From Sthenelais limicola (lineage: Eukaryota; Annelida; Polychaeta; Phyllodocida; Sigalionidae), in contig OW804096.1 in assembly GCA_942159475.1 (NCBI GenBank), positions 110,334,194 through 110,398,193 of the forward strand: DNA of 64,000 bases. Direction: 5' to 3'. Shown in pieces: positions 41,847 to 53,932 of the stretch. The notes beneath the pieces are model-generated. The model saw nothing but the letters and a program-made list of their open reading frames with translations, was not told the DNA's origin and ran no database searches. Both the position numbers and the translations under genes were made by a program. Within the stretch, counting starts at the first letter, position 1. Every line of letters starts with the position of its first letter.

Positions 41847-42790
41847 GAGAGGGTGGGGAGGGAGAGAGAGAGAGAGAGGGGGAGCATTTCTTGCATTAAA
41901 ATTCAGTTAAAAATTGCAGGAGGAGGAGTTTATGATGATTGATTTTGGCTACCAGGGCTGGAAAGGCCATTAGTCATTGGTAACATTAGCGCAATGGGCG
42001 TCCAATCAATCACTACCCATTTATAAAACTGGGGGGAGGGGGAGGAGGTGTTGGGGGCGGAGGGGCAGATAAGGAGGCTCTTTCATCAGACCTCTCTTAT
42101 ACTTAGAAACTACCCACAATGTTAATTATTACAGCTAATATACATCACACAGCGATGATTGAAACACCAATATTTGTCTCTTCTTCAGTAGAATATTTGG
42201 GACAATGAGTTACTCTAGTATATCATAGATTTTGAAAAATTGAAAGAAGTGGTAGACCAGCTGTGACAGGTCTAATCTCTTAATTAATTTGGGGGCGGAG
42301 GGGCAGATAAGGAGATAACAGCCAGGTGTGTGTGTGTGTGGGGGGGGGGGGGGGAGGCGCGCCACCTAGGCTCTCTGGCTCTCTGATGTGTAACTGAGAG
42401 CAGATATGGGAGAGAGAGGATGGCCGTGGGAGTAACATGGGCCACCAGGACAGTTAGTGTGGGGTGGGGGAGGGGGGAGGGGGAGTGGTAATAGAGGGGA
42501 GAAGGAGGACGAGATATGGCAGTGCCTGTACATGTGTAGTAGGTAGGAGGGGTGGGATAACAGGATGTTGGGAGGGAGGGGGGTGGGGAGATGACCATCA
42601 GGAGGAGAGAGGGGGAGAATGAAGGAAAGACAGTTATATATCTTAAGAGGTAATATTTCCCATTTTTAGATACTTTGGAATAATAGGGGAGGCCTGACAT
42701 TTAACCACTTGGTATGATTGGTATGAGCGGAGGAGGAGGAGGAGGAGGAGAGAGAGAGATTGTGTGTGTGTGTGGAGAGAGAGAAGGAGA
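41800..42790. repeat. Cluster of GT, GA and G-rich simple repeats
   Basis: (GT)n at 41808-41842 runs into GA repeats. gggggcggaggggcagataa occurs at about 42051 and again at 42291. A GT run followed by 16 or more G is at 42325-42356. (GGA)n then GA then GT is at about 42729-42782. The proline/serine-rich minus-strand frame at 42284-42700 results from this composition. Confidence 0.85.
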
Positions 42791-42821
42791 AATCATGATT
42801 AGGATGATATCATATCCATAT

Positions 42822-42905
42822 CAATGTAATTCATTAAAGATTGCATGAATCCTCTCTACTACAACTAACAAACTTCAACTACCTATTGCATAAATCCTCT
42901 CTATA
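42822..42905. repeat. Dispersed repeat, copy of 35890-35998
   Basis: It shares ttgcatgaatcctctctac and aacttcaactacct with the 35.9-kb copy, and repeats gcataaatcctctctata within itself. Confidence 0.75.
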
Positions 42906-44755
42906 TGGAGTAACTCATTGCGGAATAGAGGGCCTTCTAGGGAGGATGTGTTGTCTTCATACCAGACAGAGAGGGTGAATGCATCCATAGCTGATCTGAA
43001 GGTTTAATTTAACACCTGGCCCAGTGGCACATACCCTACTACACTGGGAGGAGAGGGGCAGTTGGTGTTGGGTGGGGTGGGGAGGGGGGGGGGTGTCCCA
43101 TTAACCACGTTTGACTTCCACTCTGAACTCTTAGATGGAAAAGAAGATGACCACCAGAGGGAGGACATCACATATGGTAACATGGGCCACCCATCTAATT
43201 AACCCCATTCCCTTTTGGGGGTGGGGGACACTGCCCAGCTAGAGCTAGAGGAGGGCCCGGGGAGGAGGGGTAGCCCACCTCCACTAGCCACTCCACTAAG
43301 CCACCTCCACTAGACTTAGTCAGCTTGACCAAGGGGGTCAAGGACGGGGTAAGGGTCAAGGATGCGATAGTGCATGAGTCCATGAGTGCAGGTCACGTCT
43401 GGCGGGGTCACGCGTCTGGGGTCACGCGTCTGGGTCACGGCAGTGCACGTTTTTTTAACGTCAAAATTAAGAAGGTTTCAAGTTATAAACATAATCAAAA
43501 ATTATATCAACCTATAGCATAGGCTATTTTCTCTCGTGTGTGCGAAAACTGTCTGGAAATTTGAACGGAAAGACCATTAGAAAAAGCTTAGCATCATGCC
43601 CTGGACATGATCTAGGTATATGGTTGATTTTGTCATCGATGATATACTCATGCTGAAAGCATTCAAATAATTATCATGAAGTATATATGGGTTCCATGAG
43701 ATTACCCTTGTAACGCACAAAGGAACTGGACTCAATCAAATTTCTTTAAAAAAAAATAACAGGTATAAGAGATTGGGCTCACTTATGTTGAAGAACGTTC
43801 ACTTAATTATTGGAAAAGGACAAGTGTATTCCCCCAAAGGATAGCGAGGGCAGGGCTATGTGGAAAATTCACTTTATATCTGGAATCCAAAGTCTCAACA
43901 CGTGTTCCTCATTACCTCGGTATATATCATACTAATACAAATAGCCACTATATTTCCCGACTTATCACTGGTGGACAACCTATGGTTTAGTCGCGTCCCA
44001 GTCACAACGAGAACAAAAACGCAATAATACCAAACGATTGAAGAGCTGGGGTATTAAATAGAAGAACTTTACATCCAAGAGAAAGAAATGGATGCATGGG
44101 AGAGATCTGACAGAAATAATATTCCCACGATTGGCAAGCGCATTTATCTTGGAAGAGGAAGCCCCATAATCAGGCAGTCAACTATAACCTCGGGTATCTA
44201 TGAAGCATGGGATCATATGAACCATAAGGATTAATTCCAGCATTGAAACGGGATAACAACCCTTCCTGACTAAATATAGCTTCAGTGATGTTTCCACGAA
44301 GATACCATGATCTTTGTTTGATGTATTGCGGGGTAGAATAGTAGGGACGCTGACAACCAATCCGTTCCGTGTATCCTCATCCCATGGAATAGGAAGGCAA
44401 ATGAGGAGGATGTCAGCTAGAAAGGTGATAGATATGTATCCATTATGTCTGTTGTAGATGGTCTCTAACGTACAAAAACGAAAGCTTGTCATTCTATAAA
44501 GAAATAAGACGGGAAACGTTTCCCTATCAGTGAGCAATACAAATGTTTTTGTTAACAATCAATATCTGCGGAGTTGGCCGGGTCATTCATTGCCTCTAAC
44601 CAAGATAATTTCAAACTGAGGGACGGTGGGTCTACAGGCTTGAAATAACAGGGTACCACAAATAAAACAGTAGAATTGCTAGTATAGTGCATGAACTTGT
44701 TTCGAAGTGGGTGCATTTTCCGTTGTTCTGCGGTCTATATACTTTCGAGGGATTT
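42906..44755. other. Intergenic DNA, no gene recognised
   Basis: A G-rich patch at 43070-43095 and a short tandem (gggtcacgcgtctg) at about 43397-43438. The 126-codon minus-strand frame at 44178-44558 has hydrophobic stretches but no motif I can name. Confidence 0.45.
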
Positions 44756-44880
44756 GGCCCCCCTCCCCTTGGCTCCATGATGCCCTCTTTGCCCTCCCCC
44801 AAAGTGCCCTTTTCCCGCCCCAAAGTGCTCTTTTTCCCGCCCCAAAGTGCCCTTTTTTCCCACTCCAAATTGTGGGCCCA
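44756..44880. repeat. About 21-bp tandem repeat, 4 units
   Basis: ccgccccaaagtgcyctttt units with variants, the last three clean. Glycine/lysine-rich minus frames here are by-products. Confidence 0.8.
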
Positions 44881-44919
44881 TATTGATTTTATCTTGACAT
44901 AGAATAATTTCATATTTGT

Positions 44920-45830
44920 GGTTAAAACTTTGCATTTTGTTTCAATTTTGCTGCGTTCTCAGGTTAAAAGGGCCTCATTATGACAAATGATTATTTCCAA
45001 CTAATTTTCTGAGCAGAATCTGTGCTTCAGACCATTATCAACCTGCTTGATGTTAAAAGAAATGGTAGAAATGAGTAGGCTATTATGATATAATTATTAT
45101 TGTTTTCACTTTATGGAATGTATTTTGACTATTTTGTGACGTAAGTATATCCATTGGTTACCATTAGTTCTAAACCTTGGTACCAATCATATCACATAAG
45201 TAAAATAAAACAAATGTTTAACTCTGAATAATCCAAGTAAATAATCTTAATAAGAATACACATATGTGATGTGTCACAGGACAATGAGTCACAAGTCGCC
45301 AAAAATGGATTTTGAGATATCATATTTATATCAATTTTTCCCTTCAAATATTTGTTTCTCCAGGATTCTTAAAAGGGGACACTTTGGGATCCAAGATGGG
45401 TTTCTAACTGATTTCTGAGCATCCACTTGAAATTATATAAAGCCGGAATAGGCAGCGATGATCTAGGAATTATTGTATTCACCTTTTGTGAATTATTTTG
45501 TCTTTAGTGTGTGACGTAAGTATAGCCCTTGCTGGCTGTGAGATATGGCACCTTTGTTGTATATAATTAGTTGTGATGTTGATTTCAAGTGAATATAAGA
45601 TATCTAATGGTGTATAGGCCCATAGTGTTTTTATTCCGAAATGAAATAAATGTTCAGGCACATTTTGGTAAAAATTCAAAATTTTGTTGGAATTTTTTAT
45701 GTAAAAAGGTCCTATTATGCAAATGATTATTTTTCAATTGGTTTTCTGAGTGGAATCTATTATTCAAACAATTTTTAATTGATTTGAAAAGTAAAAGCTG
45801 AAATTAGGCTATAATGTATCTAATTTTTTA
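44920..45830. repeat. Diverged direct duplication
   Basis: 44930-45110 and 45665-45820 share in order: gtttcaattttg / gttggaatttt, aaatgattattt, attttctgag / gttttctgag, gaatct, attcaaac / cttcagacc, and taggctat. gtgacgtaagtata occurs at 45137 and 45511. Non-coding. Confidence 0.6.
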
Positions 45831-48800
45831 AAAAAAATAGTCAGCCATTTACTGAAAGAAGGGGATGAATTGATTGGAAAAAGAATTAGTTTTAATATCA
45901 GAAAACAACCCCCAAACCATGAAAAAATGGTTGAAATAAGTTGAAGGCCACATTGTAAGTATTGATCATCAGGTATTACGACCACAGGTAGTTATCATAA
46001 CTGATAGAAAGACTCTTTTCGTAAGATGATGCATGCAGATGATGATGCTTTCATCTCCCTGTTCTTATATGTCCTTATACATCTTATATATATATTGTAG
46101 TTGGTGTAGTATAACTGTATGCGTGATGTGGTGTCAATAGTAGAAGACATATGCAGAAGAATAGTATAGAAGGCAAGTATTTACCTTCCTCCCGTCCAGT
46201 CTGATGCAACCAACATCGCCCCCTGAGTAATATTGATTGTTTCTATCAATAAGCACCGATTTTCATTGCTTTATTCTTTTCACCTAGACTGTATAGATCT
46301 GCAACCTAAATGTTCTTCATGCGTTGCATATAACATGGAGAGAAGAGGGAACATTTTGTTAGGAGAATATAGAGCAAACCCTCGAGAATGGAGTACAGCA
46401 AAACTGATTGCAATTGTACCTTTGGAAAAGGACTGATTAATACAAATAGATAAGGACTTCTAACTGGATAAGTTTAAGGGTGCTAACTTCCGCGATGAAA
46501 TCCTTTCTCATCGGTAACCGAATATCGATGTCCCTTTCCATCATGGTAACATCATGATATTTGATACTTTGAATATCGATATGGATAGCTTATGGATATG
46601 AGTTTTTTGGTGAGACGCGAAATCCCTTTCAGATCTACCATGCACTCTCGTCAGCTTTCACCAAGCCTCAAGAAGAATGCTGGAAAAAGCCATTACAAGC
46701 TCTATGCTTTAAGTTGGAGTCAACTTCTACCAAATCACTCTAGACTGGTATAATCATCAGAAATAGCATCATGTGGCAGCCCTTAGACGAAAGAAGGGTC
46801 GTTCAGTTCTGCATAGTGAAAAGAGATGGAAGACTTTCCCGAACAATAAACATAGGTTTTACCAACAGTAAATTATATCCTAGAGCTTTCATTCCATCTT
46901 CTCCCATGCCAGCACCTGATATATTACTACTTTACAAGCCCTCTAATTAGGGGATTCATAGGATGTAAAATGTGGTGTGAGAAATGGCCATCATCAGGAG
47001 TTAATCTTAAAAACAAACGGTCGCGCATATCTATAGGGCCATTAATTATTTCTTTCTTGCACTGCTACTCATGAGACCCATTAACATTAGTCGTTATATA
47101 TTATGAATATATTTGCTTTATAAGAGCTGATTTAAACAGCCTGGCAACATTTGATTATTATATTACAATGATGTAAAGTTAATCCAGTGGTATTGCTCAT
47201 TTAATAACCTTTCACCATACCTTATACCATACCTTTATATTTCAGGTCAGGTCTTCCTAACAATTAAGCTACGATTGCTGTAGTGTTTATTCTGGCCAAA
47301 GGACCTTGAATCGTCTCATGAAATGAGTTGGTCCTTGTTAGGCTGGGCGGATCTGGTTACACTTGTATAGGGCTACCCTTTTCTAATGAACTATTAGTAC
47401 AAAAGGTTAGTAAAGTTTACATCTGGATCAAGCTGCAAACCAGTTACACGACGGGGCCTATCAATCGTTCCCAAATGTCTCCAACATTAAAGTATGTTCC
47501 TTCCCCCTCTTATGTACTCATTTGCATATGCTAAACAGGTGAGTCAATTCATTGAATCCATCTCGCTTTTCATCAGCAAAAGTTATTGACTCTGGAAGAA
47601 TGCCGACTCGGTTCAATAATGTCCCTTCACTTCCGTGCTCTCTCATTTGTACGTGAGTTCAGTAAAGAAGGCACAGGAAGCATCATTATATCGCCATATC
47701 GATATATGTACTCTGTCGCTTTTACCGGTCCTCATCGATTCGCTTTTATAATCCAGAAGGAGGGCTCTTGAGATCAGTGTGTGCTATACTATTATATCCC
47801 TTGGGAAACCTGGTAACCCAGCGTTTCCCTATCTCCTAGGAAGCGTAATATTAGCAGCTGGACTTGGGTGCAGGTTTTTCTTGTTTAACTGGGGCATTTT
47901 TGTTCCACGTTAATGACTGCAGACAGGCTAGATATAACTCAAGCCCCTGGAGTTGATAACGATAGCTGCATGGAAGGGGAACTGGCAGTGAGAGTTTGGA
48001 GGCCCCTTATCAGTATTCACTGCTGCTAATATTATCATTATAGAATCTGACTCAAGACATTGCCCTGTTATAAAGAAACTGGCCTGATAAAACAGTTTTG
48101 TCCAAAGGGAAATCAGATAATGTTTGCTACTTGAGCGATGATCGTGTCACCAACGACTGTAAGAGGACCTGTATGTTTTAAACAACAATAGTTTTAAACA
48201 GTGCAAGAAATATTTCAAATTCGGAGTTATCTGTTTGATAATCACATTAGTGGCACTTATCCTCATCTCATTCTGTTGGGCAAATTCTTAGATCATGCTT
48301 CCATTAAAGAGCTCCCACATACTATCATTACTCCTCCACTTTAAAGTACAGAGTCTGATAGAAACAAGACCCGTGCTTGTCTTCCAGCGTAGAAGGGCCC
48401 TCTCCTTATTCACATATGTATTCAATGAAGCACTTGTCTTTTATTTACATGTTTTACCGAGTTGGATAAGACATGCTGTGACATGGTCTGAGCACTACCA
48501 TCATACTAAAGCTTTCAGAAGCCTAATGCCTGTAAGTAGATCCAGCTAGATCCTATCTTTAGGGGAAAAAACCTTGGTCTTATCTTTTGAGATAATTTGC
48601 CTCCTAGTTACTGTTGGTAGGACATGACCTTTTTATCTGAGGAAATCCCGAGAAAATACTTTAAGAAAGCGCTTCTTCAAGTTATCTAATGGGCTTTCGG
48701 GCCGTCTGCGCATGTTCTTTTTATAAACAGCTTAAAGCTAAAGCACCATTTTTCTCCCCAGTTTTCAGCAAATGCAATGTCGGGTTTCCCCTATGACAGT

Positions 48801-51293
48801 GGAGAGAAATACGTTTTCCAATAAGCATATATATTATTAATTATGGTGGTAAAGACTAAAACTATAGCTTGCATATACAGTCCCGTTCGAATAAGTGTGG
48901 AGGTTCAACAATTTAAGAGAGCCAAAATAAGCTTGTGTATACAAGCATTGAACAAATTCCTCCAACCAAAGTCGCACAAAAATAATGTAACTTGCCATTG
49001 GTCCCATCGGTAGTGACCAACTTATATTATTGTGAAGGAAAAACAGAATGATATGGACGATATCTGTCGATGTGGGCAATGACCAGATTGGTGGTGTGAG
49101 GGCGCTGATTTCCATGAGAAGCCATACACCATTTTTAAACTCTGTTCTTATCACGAGCCATGCTCCAGACAATACAAACACCACACTATAGAAATGCTTT
49201 GCTCAGCTACCATTCTATAGCACTGCATAAACCTGTTCTTTCTCTCCACATGTACATTTGCTGTTTCGCCCCCCCCTCCCCAATCTCTATGCATCCTCGA
49301 TATAATGTGTTATTCCCGTGAGACCTCGTTTTTTGCTCAATTGACTTTTTTAATAGCTTTGAGGTATGGGTCAAATTCAGTAAGATACTTATTATTTAAA
49401 TAACTCTTAAATTATTTCATGGATGGTGTTAGCCCTAGGAACTCTGACTCTCTCAGCTCCAATTTACTTTAGTTGGTCGCTTTAGAGTCAGAGAGCAACG
49501 CAATGTTTGTCTATGGTAAAATCAAAGCCCCCACTGAATACTTTAGAACGGGGATATTTTCAGGCTATATGTATACTTGGGTCGTCTCTACTTACTTCGA
49601 TCTTAAATAAAGCATCGAAATGATTTGTGAGATACTATAGTAGATGTATTTTATCACATTCCTCACTGTTTTTACCGGGGAGCCAGGGAGGCCTACCGTC
49701 AATGGCGGAAATTTGTAGCGCCCACCTGTAAGCTCCTGCAACACTAACTTACTTTTGGCGAAAAATGCCAAAACACAATTCTTTTCTTCTCACCATTGCT
49801 CTGTTTAATTTCATAGCAAAATACTAAACTCAAATTGTTATAGATTTGCAAAATGTCTGCAGTATTTTGAACGATTTTAAGCTACTTCTGGAACCCTTGC
49901 AAAATAGCTGCGGGAATTAATTTTTGCTCTGCACATTTGTCAACCTATATACTTTCGGAATGACCTAGAACCGACGTGCAGCTGACACCATCCTAGCCCG
50001 AGGAGCCCTGACTTTCCACTCCTAGCTGACTGATGTTCATTACATACAGTGAAGGTGCAGAAACATACTTTCAATGCATTTTACTCGTCCACTACTGGCT
50101 GAGTAGAGATGTAAAAGAAAAACGCTTTAACCACCGATTTTTAATGTTCCCAACGAAAGTACTTCACATCTCTTAACCATGCACTGAGGGCAGCAAGTTA
50201 CTTTTTTCTCTCAGATTTGAATTCCCAATGACATATCTGCCACACATAGTTCATTAACAGATACCATATGATCTAATTTGTATTCCACACAAATGTCCCA
50301 ACTTAAGCAAGTCATCAAAAACTACAAACACATTTCAGACAAATGATACATAGTCAAAATAGTGATCATAGCCACTTTAACACTGGAGAGTTTGTCAATT
50401 ATCTATGTGGTTATTGATAGGTCTCCCTCACAGTATTTGATCTAAGTCAATTAAGTAGACTTAATGGAGCGTGCATTAGCAGAGACTCCCATATGCTGAT
50501 TTCTATACGCTATTTCGGTCGATCCTTAATAATCTTCATCCTTCCCAGAACGAACGTTTCACTAATGTTAAATTAACAACCTAATGTGTAAAACATTAAC
50601 CACACTTTGATCTTGGCTTCCCATCGACAGATTTCAAATGGTTTATAGATCGGCTTGTTTAGTATTTTGGAACGTTTGATCTCCATGCCTTGTTTCTATT
50701 ACCCCCACTGTGACGTTTGACTCCCTATATTATTTAATATTATGAGAAACCCGTCGGACTGCGATCATGCCACTATATATAGCCCAAACATTTGTGAAGC
50801 CTCGCAGTTAGAGAAAGAGCCCTCCAATGAAATCCTGCCCATTTCCTGGAATTTTTAAAAATATATTAGCAAACCTCGATGAGAGAGGCGAGTAATAATA
50901 TACCACTCCATGAATCAGACACCCCATGAACGAACTGGAGTGATGGTTTTATCTTGTAAGTATATGGTGGGCCTGTATAGAGCGTCATAGACAATATTCT
51001 TAGAATTGGTGTTATAATTAAGCAGATTTCCCCCACCTTTTAATCTTTTGTGTAATCTTTTGTTTTTAATCCCCATCCAGGATTCCCTGAACGTTGGGGG
51101 TCTGCTTTCAATACCTTTTGAGATATTCTACAAAAAGCCTGGAACATTTTATGTGCCTTTCATATATATGTATAGGTCAGAGTATTACAAAGGGATCTCT
51201 ACGAATTATGTCCTCAACAAAAAATTTCATTCGTCAAAGTCGGTTACAAAAAGCACATAAACTTATGTGAATGGTTCTTTTCATGCGTTGCCA
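45831..51293. other. 5.4 kb without a recognised gene
   Basis: Both strands carry only short frames. A minus-strand 115-codon frame at 48837-49184 has no motif. cagtcccgttcgaataag at 48881 resembles a Tc1/mariner terminus, but no inverted partner was found. Confidence 0.45.
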
Positions 51294-51310
51294 TTAAAGC
51301 TGCACTCTCA
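51294..51310. repeat. TTAA-starting repeat terminus (tentative)
   Basis: ttaaagctgcactctca resembles, from memory, the terminus of a very common repeat in bivalve genomes with a TTAA target site. The matching opposite end was not found. Confidence 0.25.
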
Positions 51311-52430
51311 GCTAACATCGGTAAAAAATACAGATTTTAAAATTTGTGTTCCTTTCTTTTTGAACCAATTTAAAAATCATATGACCAACAATCTGGAGGA
51401 TTTTGTTTTATTGTTTGGCTACAGAGCTTCATATAAATCCAAATTTATATATCGGGGAGCCGGTTAGACTTCAAATTCTTACATTTACACATAACAGCAG
51501 CAGAATATTGATAAATTCAGACCTATATAAGTCATAGATATGAGTAAATTTGGTAAGATATTTGTTTGTACTAAGCTCCACATGCATTGTACAAAAGCGC
51601 ATTGAATTTGGAACCAGTTTGGGTTTTATTCAGACTAATTTTGACTAAATTTAATTGAAAAAAATCAGTGTTTTTTGTTATATGATATATTTCAGGAGCA
51701 CCTCACAAAAAAAATCTAGACGGTGAAAATTCTATTTTTTTCTTTTATAACCAAGAAGACACTCCCATAGTGTATATTTACAGCTGGGAAAAAATCTGAT
51801 GACGGGTTCTAGGTAAGAACTAGGATATGTTTTGAAAAGTCATCATTTTCCATAGGAACCAATAGTAAAAGGGTAAAAAAGTATGCCACCTCATATTTTA
51901 AAAACTATTCAAGTTTAGGAAAAATCTGATGATTTTTGAAAATAGGCTCGAGAATCCTTAATTGAAGCTTTTCAATTAAGCTAGTCCAAATTTGGCCACA
52001 TGTCTTTCAGTAAAGTTTCAGTAATGATTCCGTAAAGTTTCATTTTTTTTTTAGCATTTTAGCTTCTAGATTTGTAATTAGATACCAATTTTTTTTGTAA
52101 TGATCAAGCAAGATGTAATAGGGTGACAAAAAAATAGTATTGAAAATTTATTATGGCATGTATTCTTCTGTATCCAGCTAATCAAAACTGGTTCAAATGC
52201 ATTTCATTTCTTACCCCCCACACCCACCCAAACACATACATTGAGCCAATGCTAGGGCTGAAACTAAATAGGGGTGTTTATATAAAATAAGAATTAACAC
52301 TCAATTAACTTCAATAAAACTATTTAGGTTGAAACCATTCAAACAATCTCCTAGCTTAGATACTCTAGAAAAGCCCAAACATCAATTAGCAAAAAAAAGA
52401 TCAAAATCATGCACTGATTATAGCATTTTT

Positions 52431-52502
52431 GATTCCTACTGCATGAAGCGAGGCTGAACTGCAAGCTGATTGTGCAGTATATATTCAGTTTGTCAGGAAC
52501 CC
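52431..52502 (+). repeat. Dispersed 70-bp repeat, copy 2
   Basis: gattcctactgcatgaa, gctgaactgcaagctgattg, tgcagtatat and tcaggaaccc match the copy at 61648-61719 (inverted) closely and the copy at 22291-22361 less closely. Confidence 0.85.
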
Positions 52503-52641
52503 ATACAAGAAAGCAGTAATTAGCTGATTGGTTGATTAGTACAATTTAGTTGACAGTTGGAAGTTGATTAGATTTGAGTGCCTAATGGCCCAAGGATGCG
52601 AGACCGGTACTAATTTGTCTAATTTTTCCTTTATACAAACA

Positions 52642-52694
52642 GTAAAGTCAGAAAGTCAATCATAAAGTCGAAATTGTCAATCAGTCAAATTAGT
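52642..52694. repeat. AGTCAATCA minisatellite remnant
   Basis: About three units (aaagtcagaaagtcaatcat, aaagtcgaaattgtcaatca) of the family at 15077-15843. Confidence 0.75.
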
Positions 52695-52719
52695 CCATTG
52701 ATTTAATTATAAATACACT

Positions 52720-52790
52720 GGAGGTACACTGGGGGTACACTGAAGATAAAATGGGGGGTACACTTGAGGTACACTGGGGGGTACTTAAAA
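52720..52790. repeat. GGTACACT short tandem repeat
   Basis: ggtacact or ggtact occurs five times in 70 bp with variable spacers (tggaggtacactgggggt). Confidence 0.8.
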
Positions 52791-52799
52791 TTTCGGTCA

Positions 52800-53720
52800 A
52801 AAGCTGCTGTGTCTATAGCCTACAATTGATAGACAATTCTAGCTAGGTAGTGGAGAGGGAGTGCACCCCCTGGACCCCCTATTGGGGGGTGGGAACCCAG
52901 GGGTAATCCCCAGGAAAATTGGAAAAATTAAGGTGAATATTTCTGGGGGTGCACCCCCCAACACCAACCACAGCAGAAGGCTGGTCCCCTCCTGCACCCT
53001 ACCCTCATGTATACAATTTGAACACTGAAATCTGAGAATTATGCTGAAAATACACCAGAAGCCACCAATTTGTATACTGCCCCCAGCAGCTTTATGCAGC
53101 GCCCTAGGAAACAGGGCATGTATGTCTCAGAAAATATGGTCCCCCCTACTACCACACAAATCCCCCCAATCCAACCTTAATAAAAACCCTGTTGATACAG
53201 TTTATATTTAAATATTGACATTTATAATAGGAATATTTTGTAACCACTGAAATTATTTAGAGAGGAATTAGTTGGGAATTATCTCATCTAAGGAATATTC
53301 CAGTTTTCTAACTACCTTTTATAAGAGAAAGGTGTAATCACCCGAAAATGAAAATTGCAATATTACTAAAGTGGAAAATTTCTTTTAATTTGAAATAATG
53401 TACATAGAGGAATGACCACTTTACAGTATAGACTGAACAAGGTAAAATAAGACAAAGAAGGTTTTAAGTTTATAGGTTGAGAACATTTATTTTTGATTAA
53501 TCGACTAAAGCCTTCAGTAAACCTGAAGCAAAAAGTTGGGCAGGAGATGAGTTTAAAGGTTTATCGTTTAACGATCATTTTTAACAGTGGGCGATAATAT
53601 GGTATTTAGGTCTGCCGAGTGTGGCAATGTGTATAAGGCTTAGAATCAAATCCAAATCAGCAAATTTCTCACAATTCCAACCATATTTGTTCATTTATCA
53701 ACATGACAGAATTACGCACT
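52800..53720. other. Intergenic DNA, no gene
   Basis: C- and G-rich patches (52860-53000) with no frame of note. Confidence 0.45.
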
Positions 53721-53932
53721 GTTGGTCGGGAAAAAGTTGGTCCGAAAAAAAGTTGGTCAGGAAAAAAGTAGGTCGGGGGAAAAAGTAGGTCGGAAAAAAG
53801 GTAGGTCGAAAAAAAGTAGGTCGAAAAAAAAAGTTGGTCGAAAAAAAGTAGGTCGGAAAAAAAAGTTGGCCGAAAATAACTTCGTCGAAAAAAAGTAGGT
53901 CGGAAAAAAAGTTGGTCGAAAATAAGTTAATA
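53721..53932. repeat. GTTGGTCGAAAAAA minisatellite, inverted relative to 31695-32075
   Basis: Units such as agttggtcggaaaaa and agtaggtcgaaaaa, 14-17 bp each. This is the reverse complement of the GACCAACTTTTTTTC array 22 kb away. Confidence 0.92.

Noticed and set aside
42284..42700. 138-codon Pro/Ser-rich minus frame
   Set aside because: Spans G-rich simple repeats and GT runs; no domain and no splice context.
44178..44558. 126-codon minus frame as a membrane protein exon
   Set aside because: Has hydrophobic stretches but no family motif, and no clear acceptor or donor pair in phase.
46160..46240. Possible minus-strand exon ending at GGAAG|gtaaat
   Set aside because: Good donor-like site, but the short translation does not match the missing N-terminal part of the C7orf25 family or anything else I know.
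48880..49200. Tc1/mariner insertion starting at cagtcccgttcgaataag
   Set aside because: Only one end resembles a terminus; no inverted partner and no transposase remains were found.
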